From NCBI GenBank assembly GCA_030737835.1, contig CM060850.1, positions 4,718,015-4,782,014 on the forward strand: a DNA stretch of 64,000 bases. The letters are read 5' to 3'. Shown here in pieces: positions 1 through 11,840 of this stretch. The translations under genes and the position numbers were made by a program. Source of the DNA: Acorus gramineus (Eukaryota > Streptophyta > Magnoliopsida > Acorales > Acoraceae). A model generated the notes under the pieces. It was not told where the DNA came from. It saw only the letters and a program-made list of their open reading frames with translations, and searched no databases. How positions within the stretch are numbered: the stretch's first letter is position 1; every line of letters starts with the position of its first letter.

Positions 1-2164
1 AGTTTATTTATCATCTGAATACGTTCATGGCCAAATAATACCTAAATAATGCTAATAAAGATTTTCTTCCAAGTGTTCCAAGATCTTTAAAAAAGAATTT
101 AGCATAAGTTAAATGTTGTAATAGACTCCAGATGCACACATGTAATCTGTAATAAATGACTAGGAAAATAACTTATTTGATCCCCTGGAAAATGATGTCC
201 TAACGAATAATAATACATGATATTGTCACACATAACAGAATAAACCTACTCATTGCTCATGTTATATGCTAAAATAAGATCTTGTTGCACACATCATAAT
301 TTGTAACAGTGACTAGGATTTTACACCCCCGTTACTGATGCCCAAAGGACAGTATATGCTATAGTAGTAGTACTCAAAAAGAAAAGAAAAGGATCAGATC
401 TCCTTCCCTCTTTTTTGGAAATAGTGGGGGCTCACATAATTCATTAATAGAAAATTCTTGTGAACTCCGATGTAGAAAGATAGTAAACCACAGGTTAGTC
501 ATCCAATGTAAGAAGGAAATGAAAACAAATTGATAACACAAAATGCCATCTGCCTCACCCAATAGAGAGATTCCCTTGATCTTAAAAAACCTGCCCCCGT
601 ATAATTTTTCACCATTCTTTTAGAAATCCGATGATGTTCACTCAAGCTTTCCCCATGTACAATCTGCCACCTTCAAAGATCACATGATTCCTTGATAATC
701 AGAGGACCCAACATACTTGATGAGGAATGATTTGAGATAATTTGCTTTTACCCCTCTATTTTAACTCAGACTTTAACATACTTCCCACATCTGATGTGCA
801 AAGGAAAACTGTCCTTGGATCCCCAAGCCTCACCAATCCTCTTCCAAATGACTCTGTTCAAATTCACACCCAAAATTTTGTTTTTCATCGTTAACCCCAT
901 TTTTCCCTGTAAAACTTTGTGAGAATCTTGTTGAGATGGACCATCCACATCAAAGCTTGCACACGGAGAGGAGATTCCCTTCCAACCTCTTCGGATTCTG
1001 CAACAGTTCTGGTAACAATTCCAGCATACTTCATGAGCCAGGCATCACATGTTCTTACAATTACAACTTTGAATCTGAATTGCACATGTTATTGCTCTAA
1101 TTTATTCCTATCTCACATATTACAAATTATAATAAGTATCTAGGACACATAAAATATTTTTTGCTTTTGCCAGTGCCCCATTGAACATGCATATGATTGT
1201 CCCAAACAAAATAGAACATATCTGGACATCCTCCCTTCCATCCTGTTGTCTGTATCTCCTTCTTTTCCCCTATAACATGTTTAACTTTTCCGCATACATG
1301 TTTATGTTTTAATAAATTCCTGTTGTTGCATGTTCTTCTCTGTGATAAGCGGCTATGAGATTAAAGTTTGATTATCCATGGTCTCAATGGCTTGATGAAC
1401 ACAAAATGTAACCGTCTCACAAAATAGAACACATCTATGCTGCTTCCATTTATTATCTCTCTCTCTCTCTTGTATATCTCCATCTTTTCACCTTTTTATT
1501 CTCCCAATTTTCTATAAATCTTACAACCGATTCCTTTTTATCAGTCTTATTTTTGTACCAAAGCCTTCCTTTTGGAAAGAGAATGAAAATTGGAACAGGT
1601 TATGTCGTCTAACAAATTTAAATATTGCTTCCAGTGTCAGTTTCTACTAGTTCTTATGCTTTGAAAGCAACCTTTAACTCTCTTCAACTTGGAAAGAGCA
1701 TCTATGAGGGTGGAAGAATCCAGTGAACTTTTCAATCCATAGAAGTGCAGTATTGCAGGGGGAAGCACACTAAATATTGTTTGCATTCATCTTAGACTCA
1801 TTTAGTATATGATAAGTTGGTTTGATAATATCAGCTTCTCTTCTACAATTCCATTAATGTAAAATTTCAATCTTAAATTACTTTATGGTATAAGAGTCAT
1901 CTTGTCAACTTGCTTTCAATGGAGACATGTTAGAAATTCACAAACATTTTCAAATTCAGCACTCATGTGTTATGTCAAAATAACTCTCATCATGATAAGA
2001 TGACAGATGGTGTAGAAGTTAGAACTCCATCAATCCCAAGGAATGAATCTCACCACATGCCCAAGCACATACTCGCATGCGTGAAGACACATACACAGAG
2101 AGAAATAGATGAACGGATGGGTTAGACAGATAAAGGAGACAATCTAATTTAAAAATATACAAAC
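1..2164. other. Non-coding stretch downstream of visible S28 exon 5
   Basis: I searched the minus strand for the missing C-terminal half of the S28 peptidase (the segment with the family's Asp and His and a conserved Cys-rich end) and saw none. The stretch is therefore probably a long intron, or the gene is truncated. Near 766-1085 on the minus strand a short stretch reading RVQALMWMVHLNKILT resembles the start of the zinc-binding domain that follows LINE reverse transcriptases. It is too short and degraded to call firmly. The rest is AT-rich with a CT-repeat near 1457-1470. Confidence 0.5.
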
Positions 2165-5100
2165 CATGGTTGCTCCAAACAATTGCTTCACGGATGCTCC
2201 ATCTGACGAAAGTTGTTCCTCCACAAGTTTAGTAATTTCTTGCAGTACAGCTTTACAATCTTCACCAGCTGAAACTCCGATCTATGCTCAAAAGATAAGT
2301 AACAAAACTCACCGTTTGCCATTAGTATCTCCATGACAATCTTTTACCAGCTTACAGACCATTCTTATGAAAAAAAAGAGTTCTTTAAAAAAATAATGAA
2401 TCAAAGGCCTTAAAAATTAAAATGAAAGGGAATATAACTTTATAAACTGATGCAGAATTACCAAATGATAAAATAAATAGTTGGTTTTACCTGCTTATCA
2501 AAATCAGTAAAGTTATAAACAGCAAGAACAACCGCTGAACTAGCAAGGCTTCCACATGTTAAATGAGGGAACTTCAAACGGAACCAAGCACTCATTGCTC
2601 CGGAGTATGAAACACCAAAAACAAACCAAGGGTTGTCAACCTTTGAAACGTTTAATTTGGCATTCATAGTATCCTACAAGATGGATGAAAACACTCTGAA
2701 GTTAAAGATGAACTATGAATGCAAGTAGAAATTTAAAATTACAAGAATCAAGTCGATCAACATGTATTATAAAAAAAAATGGAACTCATATTCTACAAAA
2801 TAAAGTTGACAAAATGCATGCACATTTTCCGTGCAGTTCAAAGGATGAAATATTTCTACAGGGAATTCCATTTCATCATTAAACATTAAGCTGCTCCTAG
2901 CGTCATGGATATTCCATACAACTCTTGAACTGAGAAAGGAAAGATGACTGACATTTATGTTACGATAGCTGGCCAAGTTTTTTATTCTTGACATAAAATT
3001 ATGCATGTGACGTGAAATGTAGTCCTAGGGTAAGCAACAGGAACCTCTCATAATGAGTGCGATGATATAGGGGCATATTCACATCCATACCATAATCACT
3101 CTTCATATTATTAGAGTCATTATATAGTCCTATTGTTGGGCTTATTCCTGGAGGCCCGGGGGTTGGGGGGCAACGCCCCCCATGGGCCGTAGGGAAATCG
3201 CCGATTGGGTGCACAGGGGTTCAGAGGCAGCGCCCCCGACTCAAATTTTTGTCATAGGTATTTTAGTCTTTTTCTGTTTCTAAGGTTTGTACATCTTGTA
3301 ATTATATAAGGAACATTTCAGCCTCCATTACTCAATACAATATTACTCCATTTATTTCTTCTCATATCACATATAATTGGCATCAATTTAATATCATCCC
3401 ACTTTGAAAATCCATGCATCAATGACCAGTCATATGCATAACAATTTAAAAAAAAGAATAAAAAATCATATAGCAGTACATGACCTCATATCAACATTTC
3501 TCTTTTTACTGATGAAATATGCTGATAAGTTCAACAGAAATTTTGAAAATATCAATATAACCATATTGTTCTTTTATATGTTGGATCTACTCATCAATTA
3601 AAATAAGTGTGTTGGATCAGAATATAGTGGTGTTGTTATATATTGATTGGATCAGAAAGTAAATATAATATCATTCATACATTTAAACTATGTACAGCTA
3701 AATCATAGTAATGGCCAGAAGATCAAAATAAATTCCAATTCATTATAATAAACGTAATGCCCGCCCTCATCACACAGATAACTAAAATTAGAGGGTATGT
3801 TAACAAAAGAACGGGTAAGGTAACAGAAAAGCTTAGCTATAGGAATATTAATCGTCACATGCCCCCAAAGAAAGGCAAAGTAACACAAAGAAATAGAAAA
3901 AAAAACATTTCATTCGCACATAGATTGGCATCAATTAGTTTGAATGGGAATCAGGCAAAGAAATTTAAAGTATGTGACCAAAATGTAAAGCATCCACAAT
4001 ATTTCCGAGTATAGATTGCATTCTGAATGTTAATAGACTGACCTGATAATACTGGCGAAAGATAGCTAAATCAAACAAAGCCTGCTTTGAAGAAAGGTAT
4101 TTTAGATTTTCAGTTGCCAGCGACTTGAAAGGAGAACTTTTTCCATAATAACGATGCTCTAGGGAAACCACAGCAGCACCAAACTTCTTCGCCAACACCT
4201 ATTTGTGAGATAACATGAAAGACATTTTTTACAACAAGTGGGAGGAATATTGCCTAAATCAGAGTCAGTGTAACAGCAAACAAAGGATGAGAACAGTTGG
4301 AATTATATGTCACCAATATGGTTTAAATTAATCGATCAAAAACCAACAAATTACACTAGTGACATAATTAAGCATGTTAAATCAACTATGGTCAATTTAA
4401 CTTAAAATATTATACATGTAGATGTGAAGGGATAAACTGATAGAGTTCGAACTTGTGTGAAATTAGAAATAAGGGGAAAAAAAATGATTCCAGGATGAGA
4501 AAAGAGTAAGTAATCTAATGAAACAACATAGTACATGTTTTATTTATGAATCTCAATGATAGAAGAAGAATAGCCTTTTTCAAGAACTAACAGCTCCAAG
4601 GCAATCATAATATTTTGAATATCAAGGGAACCAAGGGAAGATATTAGTAAGAAAAGAGAACATGACAAAAAAAGAATTATGTTACTATGTTTAACCATCT
4701 TCAAAGATATTTTCATTGACACATATCATATTGCTGAAAAAAAACCTTTTTTGAAAAAAAATCATTGCAAAAAAACACAAACAACCATGCATAAAGCATG
4801 AACATTAATAATTTGATTTCTTCCTCATTTATATGCTTATTGAAAAAAATGCTTATGCAAGAAAGTTCATCTAGGCACATGGACGACAAGGAATAAGAAG
4901 TTATTCAACGGAAAAGAACATTATTGGGAAAATACATGAACTTGCTCTATTAGTTTTTTAAGCAGTGGAGCACCAATATTTTGAAAGCTGATAAGAGGAA
5001 TTTTCATTTTAAGAAAGAGAGATATATAGGAGCGATCTTATTAATGAAATATCCGCCCAAACAAAGGAGGTAAGGGATATCTGTACAATATTAAAATTAA

Positions 5101-6744
5101 AAAAAGAAAGGAAAAGGAGGAACAGAGCCCTTCCTTGAGACTTCGCGGATTATCTTCCAAACTAAAGATTAACCATAATGGTCGAAGGAGTATGCAGTCT
5201 TAAAATCATAGTTACCCAATAGCGGAGGTTCGTAGAAATTGCCGCCCAAGTGTTTTCTACATATAACATCTTCCGTTGGAATATATGTTCATTTCTAGTA
5301 ATCCAAATACTCCAACAAACCATATGAGTAATTAATCATTGAAATTTATTTAGGTTTCTTCTATCACCTCATTTGCATCTCTTCTGGAATCATCTCCATA
5401 TCCCTTCAACCTCGTTGAATGAGAACCAGGATCTGAGGGCCATGACTACCTTTTCCCAAATCTTTTAACTAAAAGGACAATCGAAGAAAAGATGGTCCCT
5501 TGACTCTTCTTCAAGATCATCAAGCTCACATGAAACATTGCCATCAAGAGCCCACTTTGACCGGTTGACCTTTTTAAGAACCTTGTTGAGTGTGAGAAGC
5601 CACATGAAGCATTGGAATTGGAATGGTGCAAGGGCTCCCCAAATGAGGCATTCATATCGGGTTGTAGGAATATCATGAGAGGATTATCAGATAGAGTGAA
5701 AGTTGAGAAGGGGAGATTCTTGTGGAGTAGCACTCTACTGTAGATGCAATGATCTATAACAGGGTTTGGTAATACTCCTAATGTTCCTCCCTGGGATCTT
5801 TTCTTTTACTTTACATTCTTCATAGTTAAATTACCAGCTTCTTTGAACAAAATTGTGCGACGAACTTTTCTCAAAAAGCCACGCTCTTGAAAGGTAAACT
5901 CTACCACTAAAAACAAAATGGACAATTAAATTAAGTAATATCTGATATAATATGCATCAAATTAGAAATATATAACTAAGAAACAACAGCATAATCTGCA
6001 GTACAAAGTGTAGGATTTGTATTATATTTTTAATCTTGTAGAAAAGTGTGATTATTTCTCAATCCTAATAATCTAGGATTTAGAATTATATTTTCAATTG
6101 CCTAAGTAAAAATTGATCATCATCAAACAAACAATTATTGTGCCAAGAAACTAGCACTTACAGTGATGTAGTCATTGGAAATTCCGTTGCATGATGATTC
6201 CCCACATATTTTTAAAAACACGGGTCCATTAGAATCTTGATGGTAGTCAAGGAACTCATAGTATCTTTGCCTAAACTGACGGCGGTCCTGCAATTACCAA
6301 TTGATAAAGTATTGATTTCTGAAATTTTATAAGATATACAATGCACATCAATTCGAAATTGTGAGGAACTTCAGACGAATAAGACCAATTTTAACTTATA
6401 ACATTTTTTTTAAAAAAAAATGATAGAATCGACAGGCATACTCGAACAATTCATGATATTGCAAGGTGACAGTTAATTTCATTCAACCTTTGTTTTTTTC
6501 CGACAAATCTGAGAATGATAAACATGAAAGCACACATGCAAGCAGTGAAAATGAGATCAACAAAAAAACAAAAAGGGAAAAGGGAGAGAGAACTGACGGT
6601 GGGGGAGAAGTGATCAATGGTCTGATCGAACCAGTGCTCCTCCCGCGTCAGGTAGGAGGTCTCCGCACCGTGTGGAAAATGGAGGGTCCGAGATTCAATG
6701 AATCCTCCGAAGAAGAAGAGCAGCAGCAGCAGCAGCAGCCCCAT
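2165..6744 (-). CDS. EDA2-like: S28 family serine carboxypeptidase (EDA2-like), 5' five exons only
   Basis: The product is a secreted or vacuolar serine peptidase of family S28 (prolyl carboxypeptidase/thymus-specific serine protease type). Exons are 6598-6744, 6162-6287, 4043-4198, 2491-2673 and 2165-2281. All junctions are GT/AG and phase 0, giving 243 residues. Residues 2-18 are a hydrophobic signal peptide. Motifs in order are [52 protein letters not shown] and the nucleophile motif [11 protein letters not shown], with Ser165 as the probable catalytic serine. The family is about 480-500 residues long, so roughly half is present. The catalytic Asp and His would lie in the missing half. Introns 2 and 3 (about 1.9 and 1.4 kb) carry retroelement debris. 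The start at 6744 is the only ATG that precedes the signal peptide. The symbol is by family resemblance to Arabidopsis EDA2. Left-edge truncation versus true gene loss cannot be decided here. Confidence 0.9.
2674..4042. other. Intron 3 of the S28 peptidase gene
   Basis: This intron separates the HRYYGKSS exon from the nucleophile exon. Apart from the LTR-like patch it is AT-rich and holds nothing recognisable. Short open frames in it are not conserved in any family I know. Confidence 0.7.
3125..3390 (+). repeat. LTR-like fragment in S28 intron 3
   Basis: A GC-rich block with GGGGGG..GCCCCCC dyads (about 3153-3230) is followed by TATATAAGG at about 3304 and then a stretch ending in ACTCAATACAATATTACTCC. 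This is the architecture of the promoter/U5 half of many plant Copia LTRs. No clear 5-bp target duplication or internal coding region was found, so it may be a solo LTR or a fragment. Confidence 0.4.
5300..5733 (-). pseudogene. LINE remnant: zinc-binding RT C-terminal domain, in S28 intron 2
   Basis: In broken minus-strand frames the sequence reads [14 protein letters not shown], then [12 protein letters not shown] and later [19 protein letters not shown]. This is the order of the zinc-binding domain found after the reverse transcriptase in plant L1-type LINEs (C..C..HLF..C, then W.IW..RN). In-frame stops and the lack of an upstream RT core show it is dead. It has the same orientation as the host gene and lies within its second intron. 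Confidence 0.75.
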
Positions 6745-6762
6745 CTCTCTCTCTCTCTCTCT
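6721..6762 (-). repeat. CAG/CTG run in the signal peptide abutting a CT-repeat leader
   Basis: Read on the minus strand, six CTG codons (6721-6738) encode a leucine run in the peptidase signal peptide. A CT/GA dinucleotide run (about 6745-6762) sits directly upstream of the ATG in the 5' leader. Both are length-variable microsatellite classes. Confidence 0.85.
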
Positions 6763-6821
6763 GTAGAAGTTGGCGGCAGTTAGGGATGAGAAGGACCTTC
6801 GCCCCTGGTTGGAGAGCGGTG

Positions 6822-6834
6822 ATTGGTGGATTGG
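6822..6834 (-). promoter_or_regulatory. Two CCAAT motifs upstream of the S28 peptidase gene
   Basis: On the minus strand, CCAAT occurs at 6822-6826 and 6830-6834, about 80-90 bases upstream of the start codon. No clear TATA box is seen, so this may be a TATA-less promoter with a CT-rich leader. Assignment is by position only. Confidence 0.35.
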
Positions 6835-6849
6835 ATCAGAAGACTCGCT

Positions 6850-8110
6850 TTGAGGAAGGAAAGTGAAAGGACGAGACGCAAAGAAATCGGATTCATTTGT
6901 ACATTAGAAAGTCCATGTCTGGTTTTTGATAAGATTGGGACGTTGAGTTGGACTTGTGATTACTGATATTTGAGTGCTGGTACACTTCAGTTTTTTTTCA
7001 TAGTTCCAATTAGAGGGATGTATACCTCATCATGTATTCATTGAAATATTTACCTGGTCATTATATATATCTCATCAAATTTTTATTTACACTTAAATGG
7101 ATTCATTAGGATTGATATATAATTTTTATTAAAGCATATATTTTATTATGTGATGTTTACTATTTAAAAATAAATAAAAATATGTGTGGTTTGAGTTTTG
7201 ATTGATCAAAATGATTAAGTCTAACATTTTCCTGATATTTATTTCCTTAGCAAATGCATGGGGTTTTACTTCTGTTACCTAAATTTTGGGGTTTTTTTTT
7301 TATGTAGTTTTAATTTGTTGATTCAAAGTTTGATCAATTTTTTAATTAAACACATTTTAGTAAATAATAAAATGATGAGTTAGTTTTTATTTTTTTAACG
7401 TGATATTGAAAATGTCCGTTCTCATTTTTTATTGGATATATATATTTTTTTTTTAAAAAAAAAATGATAATACTCAAAATTTGAATCATTGATTTTTTTC
7501 AAAAATGTGGGAGGTGTTTACCGAGTTAACTAAAGTTAGAATTAGGTTTGTAAAACATGTGCGAAGTGTACTTCAAATATTTATATAGAGATATATATCT
7601 GGCTCATTGAATATCTATAGCAGTATCTACAGGTGGGGCTCTAAACTAGGCTTTGATCAGTAACAGTACCAAAAAAAACAAAAAAAAAAAAAACACCAAA
7701 CCGGTCAAACCGGTCAAATCCGTGGTCTGGGATTATATGGTAACCATGCTTTTTTCCTTCCTATGACTGATTCTAGTTCATTTGAAATCAATAGTCCATT
7801 AGTCCCTGCTCATACAAATTCATATTGAGATAATTGGTTTATTCTTTTCTTTTCTTTAACTTTAGCTATTTGTTTTTAGGTTTTGGATTTTCACATGTTA
7901 GTCAACATTCAACAAAAGATTTTTTTGAAATCTGTTGTTTGCTAACCCTTCCTAGGAAAAAGAACTGTTCTATCATTAATATTTGTTCCATATATAAGGT
8001 CTTAAGGAAGCACTCTCCCAAAAAATAGCTAACATTCCAAAATACTAATATACATGTGAGGTGTATGTGGTGTGAACTGGGAAAGTAGTAATAGCATATC
8101 ACAAAAGAAA
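6850..8110. repeat. Duplicated intergenic segment, copy 1
   Basis: Stretches at about 7080-7230, 7625-7760 and 7790-8160 match 10600-10765, 10905-11030 and 11330-11690 in the same order and orientation. Shared strings include TCTAACATTTTCC, CATGGTCTGGGAT (with one change), TTTGAAATCAATAGTCC and CACATGGTTCTTGTATTTTT. The second copy lies directly 3' of VOC gene A, so this copy is probably the flank of a lost or moved VOC gene. Confidence 0.7.
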
Positions 8111-8118
8111 GCTAAAAA

Positions 8119-8850
8119 TTAATGTTGAATGTCACATGGTTCTTGTATTTTTACCATGGACACATGAGGGGCTTTGCAATCCTCGTCCTTTACAAAAAAG
8201 AAAAGGTAAATATAATCAGATAGTTTTAGAAGAAATAAGAGAGAGAAGTTAATGTTACAAAATTTACCAAGACGAATTTCACGAGTAGCGCAGGGCACAT
8301 AGGGTCCCTCACTCGGATTAGATGTCGAAAATTCCCAAGCTTCGGTGAGCAACACCAAATTTTCAGAATTCCATACACTATCTGAGGAGGGCAATTCCAT
8401 CCACATAGGGCAGACCTTTGACAAAGGTAACTCTATCCTTTCTGGCTAGCAAATAGAAGGCATTTCATGTTTTTCTCATATAGTATAGATAGTAGATATC
8501 ATCGACCACAAGGTCGAGATGCAGCGAGTGATTGATGGATTCAAAGCACATTAAAACTCTCAAAAGATTAGTGGTGCACTGGGTGGATGTAGTTTGAATC
8601 GAGATAAGAAGCTTCTAACCAATAGGAAAAGTGGAAACTCAAGTGCACTCCTAAGCATCTGAGAAGGATACATATACAGCTTGTTCGGCCCGCGATCCTT
8701 CACTAGCGTTATGTCTTTTTGGTAGGTTGGTAGGATAATAATAAAGTCTGGAATGGACAGAGAGGTCCTCAGTTTTTCAACAATGTCGACAATAGTCATT
8801 GTGGCAGTGACTAAAAAATGAGAGAAACAGAGGGGGTGTTTCAAAAACAC
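8119..8850 (-). pseudogene. Putative gypsy-type transposon protein fragments
   Basis: A minus-strand frame at 8560-8850 includes YPSQMLRSALEFPLFLLVRS followed by FLSRFKLHPPSAP. This resembles the conserved start of plant putative gypsy-type transposon (gag-like) proteins, where a run of the type FRLPLHPFVR..L..Y.LAP.QL.PN is usual. A second frame at 8119-8424 has AWEFSTSNPSEG and could be a downstream piece. No protease, RT or LTR is visible. The identification rests on motif resemblance only. Confidence 0.35.
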
Positions 8851-9339
8851 AAGCGAGGGTAAGAAGAAGAGAATGAAAGACTCACGTTGTCTTTTTTTCC
8901 TCTCTCTCTCTCTTTATCCCCTGTATCATTTAAAGGGTTTTCTTCGAAAATCACCCTAAATCATGAAGAAAGACATGAAGATCGAACAGCGGAAGATATG
9001 CAGCCATCATTCTCTACAAAAATCGAGGAACAGCTAGCTCACCCACTAAACAGCCATTAAGGGAAAGTTGTTACAACGGCTATGAAGCCAGTGAGAATGG
9101 CTATTTGACCCATGAACCCTATGAAGGGAAAGGTTCACAGCAAACCAAGGTATAAGTTATCTTCAAAACAAGTTACATTAAGAGTGGGATTAACCCTTGA
9201 ATTCCCTTATTGATACATCTCTTCGGAGTCCCCTTGGTTGGCACTACACTGGTGTCCTCTTGATTCCTTTTTTAGTGCAGGATCCATATTCCATCATATT
9301 CTCATTCGAGAAGGAGGCTCCGATTACTTAAGTTGACTG

Positions 9340-10240
9340 AAGGGGAAAAATACATATGTAGACATAAATGATGTCTTCTGTGTTTAATTTGGTTCGACAT
9401 GGATCATGTCAATCGAGAATTAAAAACCTAACCTTAGTCTCAATTTTGTTCTAGTTCGACATAAATGATGTCTTCTGTATTTAAGGCGATTTGACATTGA
9501 TCATATCGATAGAGAACCAGAAATCTTAGTTCGTTCTCGTTCGACATAGACGATGTCTTCTCTGTTTAAGTTGGTTTGACATGGATCATGTCGAACTGGG
9601 ACCAGAAGGTTGCTTCAATTTCTGATATATGATCGACGTAGTTACTGTCGACAAATTGATACTAGGTCAACTCTTACATTGACGACATGGACTTACTTTT
9701 ATGATAAAATGTTAAAATCTAATCTAATTGAATTATAATGTTTGTAATCCAATCACCAACATGTTTATCTCATGAATCCAGAAAACAAAAGTGATACACA
9801 TTGTTGATATATTTCAACCAATGGCCAAAAACAACTTTGTTTGACTTTGTTCATGAAAGTCAATGATTCTTCCAACACATTCCAGCCCTCCAATGTTTTT
9901 GTCAGTTGCTGATACTACCACAAACGATCGCTCTACACCCAAATGAATATAGTTTATCATATATATGACGCATTAAAGTTGAGCAAATTTTTTTTTTATT
10001 ACATTATACGTACATTGTCATTCCATACACGATATGCAATATGATGTTGATAATCAACCAAGATTTCATTTATCTCTGGCCCCCGAGTTCCCAATTGACA
10101 TGTTCCATGTCAAATTACCTTAAACGCAAAAAACATCGTCTATGTCAAACTGGAAATACGGTTTCTGGTTTTCAATCGACATGACTCATGTCAAACTATC
10201 TTAAACATAGAGGACATCATTTATATCGAACTTCATGGGG
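9340..10240. repeat. Foldback array of GACAT..ATGTC dyads
   Basis: The left arm (about 9355-9600) has three tandem units of about 85-100 bases. Each carries paired imperfect palindromes such as GACATAAATGATGTC and GACATGGATCATGTC. The right arm (about 10085-10235) carries inverted, diverged versions of two units, for example GACATGACTCATGTC. The spacer is AT-rich. No coding frame or target duplication is evident. It may be a non-autonomous DNA element, but its superfamily is unknown. Confidence 0.6.
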
Positions 10241-10469
10241 TGGATTGGATATAATATTATTTATTTAAATAAATGGGGTGGGTAGAATAGCTTGTGTAGT
10301 GGCTATTACTTTTTTTTAAAAAAAAAAACAAATGCTTTTGAACAACACGACAGCACAGTCTCAACTACATTGAAAACTCGCAACCGGTACTTAAGGAAGG
10401 ATTCAAAAATTACCATGGGCCAAGGCCTACTAGTACAAATTCCATGGGGGCTGTGAAATTTTTTTTCAC

Positions 10470-11690
10470 ACTTGCATTGGTAAGAATCAAGAGTGTTGTT
10501 ACACTCAGTTTTTTTCTCAGTTCAAAACACAGTCCTATATACCATGTTATAAATCTAGTGAAACATATATCTCGTTAGTTGTTGTACATACCACATTAAA
10601 TATTTTTTTACACTTGCTAAAAATGGATTCATTCAATTTGAAATGGAACGATAAGCATTTTTTATCAAAGCATATACTTCATTAGATGATATTTACTATT
10701 TTAAAAAAAATGAAAACATGTGAGGTCTGAGTTTTGGTTAGTGAATATGACTTAGTCTAACATTTTCCATGAATCGAACACTAGAGGGACCCATGAGGAG
10801 CGATGATGACCACCTCTACTTGGTCAAGATTGGCTACAAATTGTTAATATTTTTTATTTTAGAAGTATATATATATATATACACACACACTCACACACAT
10901 GTGATATCTACATGTGGGACTGTAATCGAGATTGTGAGTAACAATATCCAAAAAAAAAAATTGTCAAACCAGTCGAATCCATGGTCTGGGATGGTACGGT
11001 AACAGCGCTTTGTTCCTTCTTATAACTAATTTTACAATGCATTGGAAACAAAATTTGAAAAACAGCTTTGAGTTTTGTACACGATCTTTTAGGATGTAAT
11101 AATAAGAGCTATTTTTTAATTAATTAAATAATCACATTTGTTGCTTATAACAGAAACTGCTTTTGTTGGAATTAACACAATTTTGGAGACATTTTTTTTA
11201 TTGTAATTATGATGACAACTTTTCAATTAAGTGGGCTTGTTGATAATTTGCTTGGGGCTTTTAGTTTTTAAAGAAGCTAAAAGTAACAAAAAAAAAAAAA
11301 AAATGGGTTGTCAAAAATGGGGCATTAGTCTCATTTGAAATCAATAGTCCTGCTCTTACAAATTCATATTCAGAAAATTGGTTTAATTTTTTCTTTAACT
11401 TTAGCTATTGTTTTTAGATATTGGATTTTCACATGAACGTCAACATTCAACAAATTATTATTTTTTTGTTGAAAAAATTGTTTAATAATCCTTCTAGGAA
11501 AAAGAACTAATCTAATATTAATATTTTTCCATATATAAAGTCTTAAGGAAGCACTCTCCAAGAAAATAGCTAACATTCCAAAATTCTAATTTACATGTGA
11601 GATGTATGTGGTGTGAACTGTGAAAGTAGTAATAGCACAAAATAAAGCTAACAATTAATATTGAATGCCACATGGTTCTTGTATTTTTCA
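10470..11690. repeat. Duplicated intergenic segment, copy 2
   Basis: This is the partner of the 6.9-8.1 kb segment. It carries about 300 extra bases (roughly 11032-11325) that are absent from copy 1, between TAACTAATT and CATTTGAAATCAATAG. It adjoins the 3' end of VOC gene A. A TA/CA microsatellite lies at 10867-10899. Confidence 0.7.
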
Positions 11691-11840
11691 AATGGATAGA
11701 AAAAAAATTGTTACAGAGACTTATGATTATGAACTTACATTTCAAAAAATTACAACCAAACATATTTCAAAAGAATCCGCCTATGATTAAAAAAAAAAAA
11801 AACATTGCATACTAAAGAGTACATTAGACATTTTCAAGAA

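Noticed and set aside
6466-6783. Plus-strand frame with a glutamine run
   Set aside because: Antisense shadow of the S28 peptidase first exon and its CTG leucine repeat.
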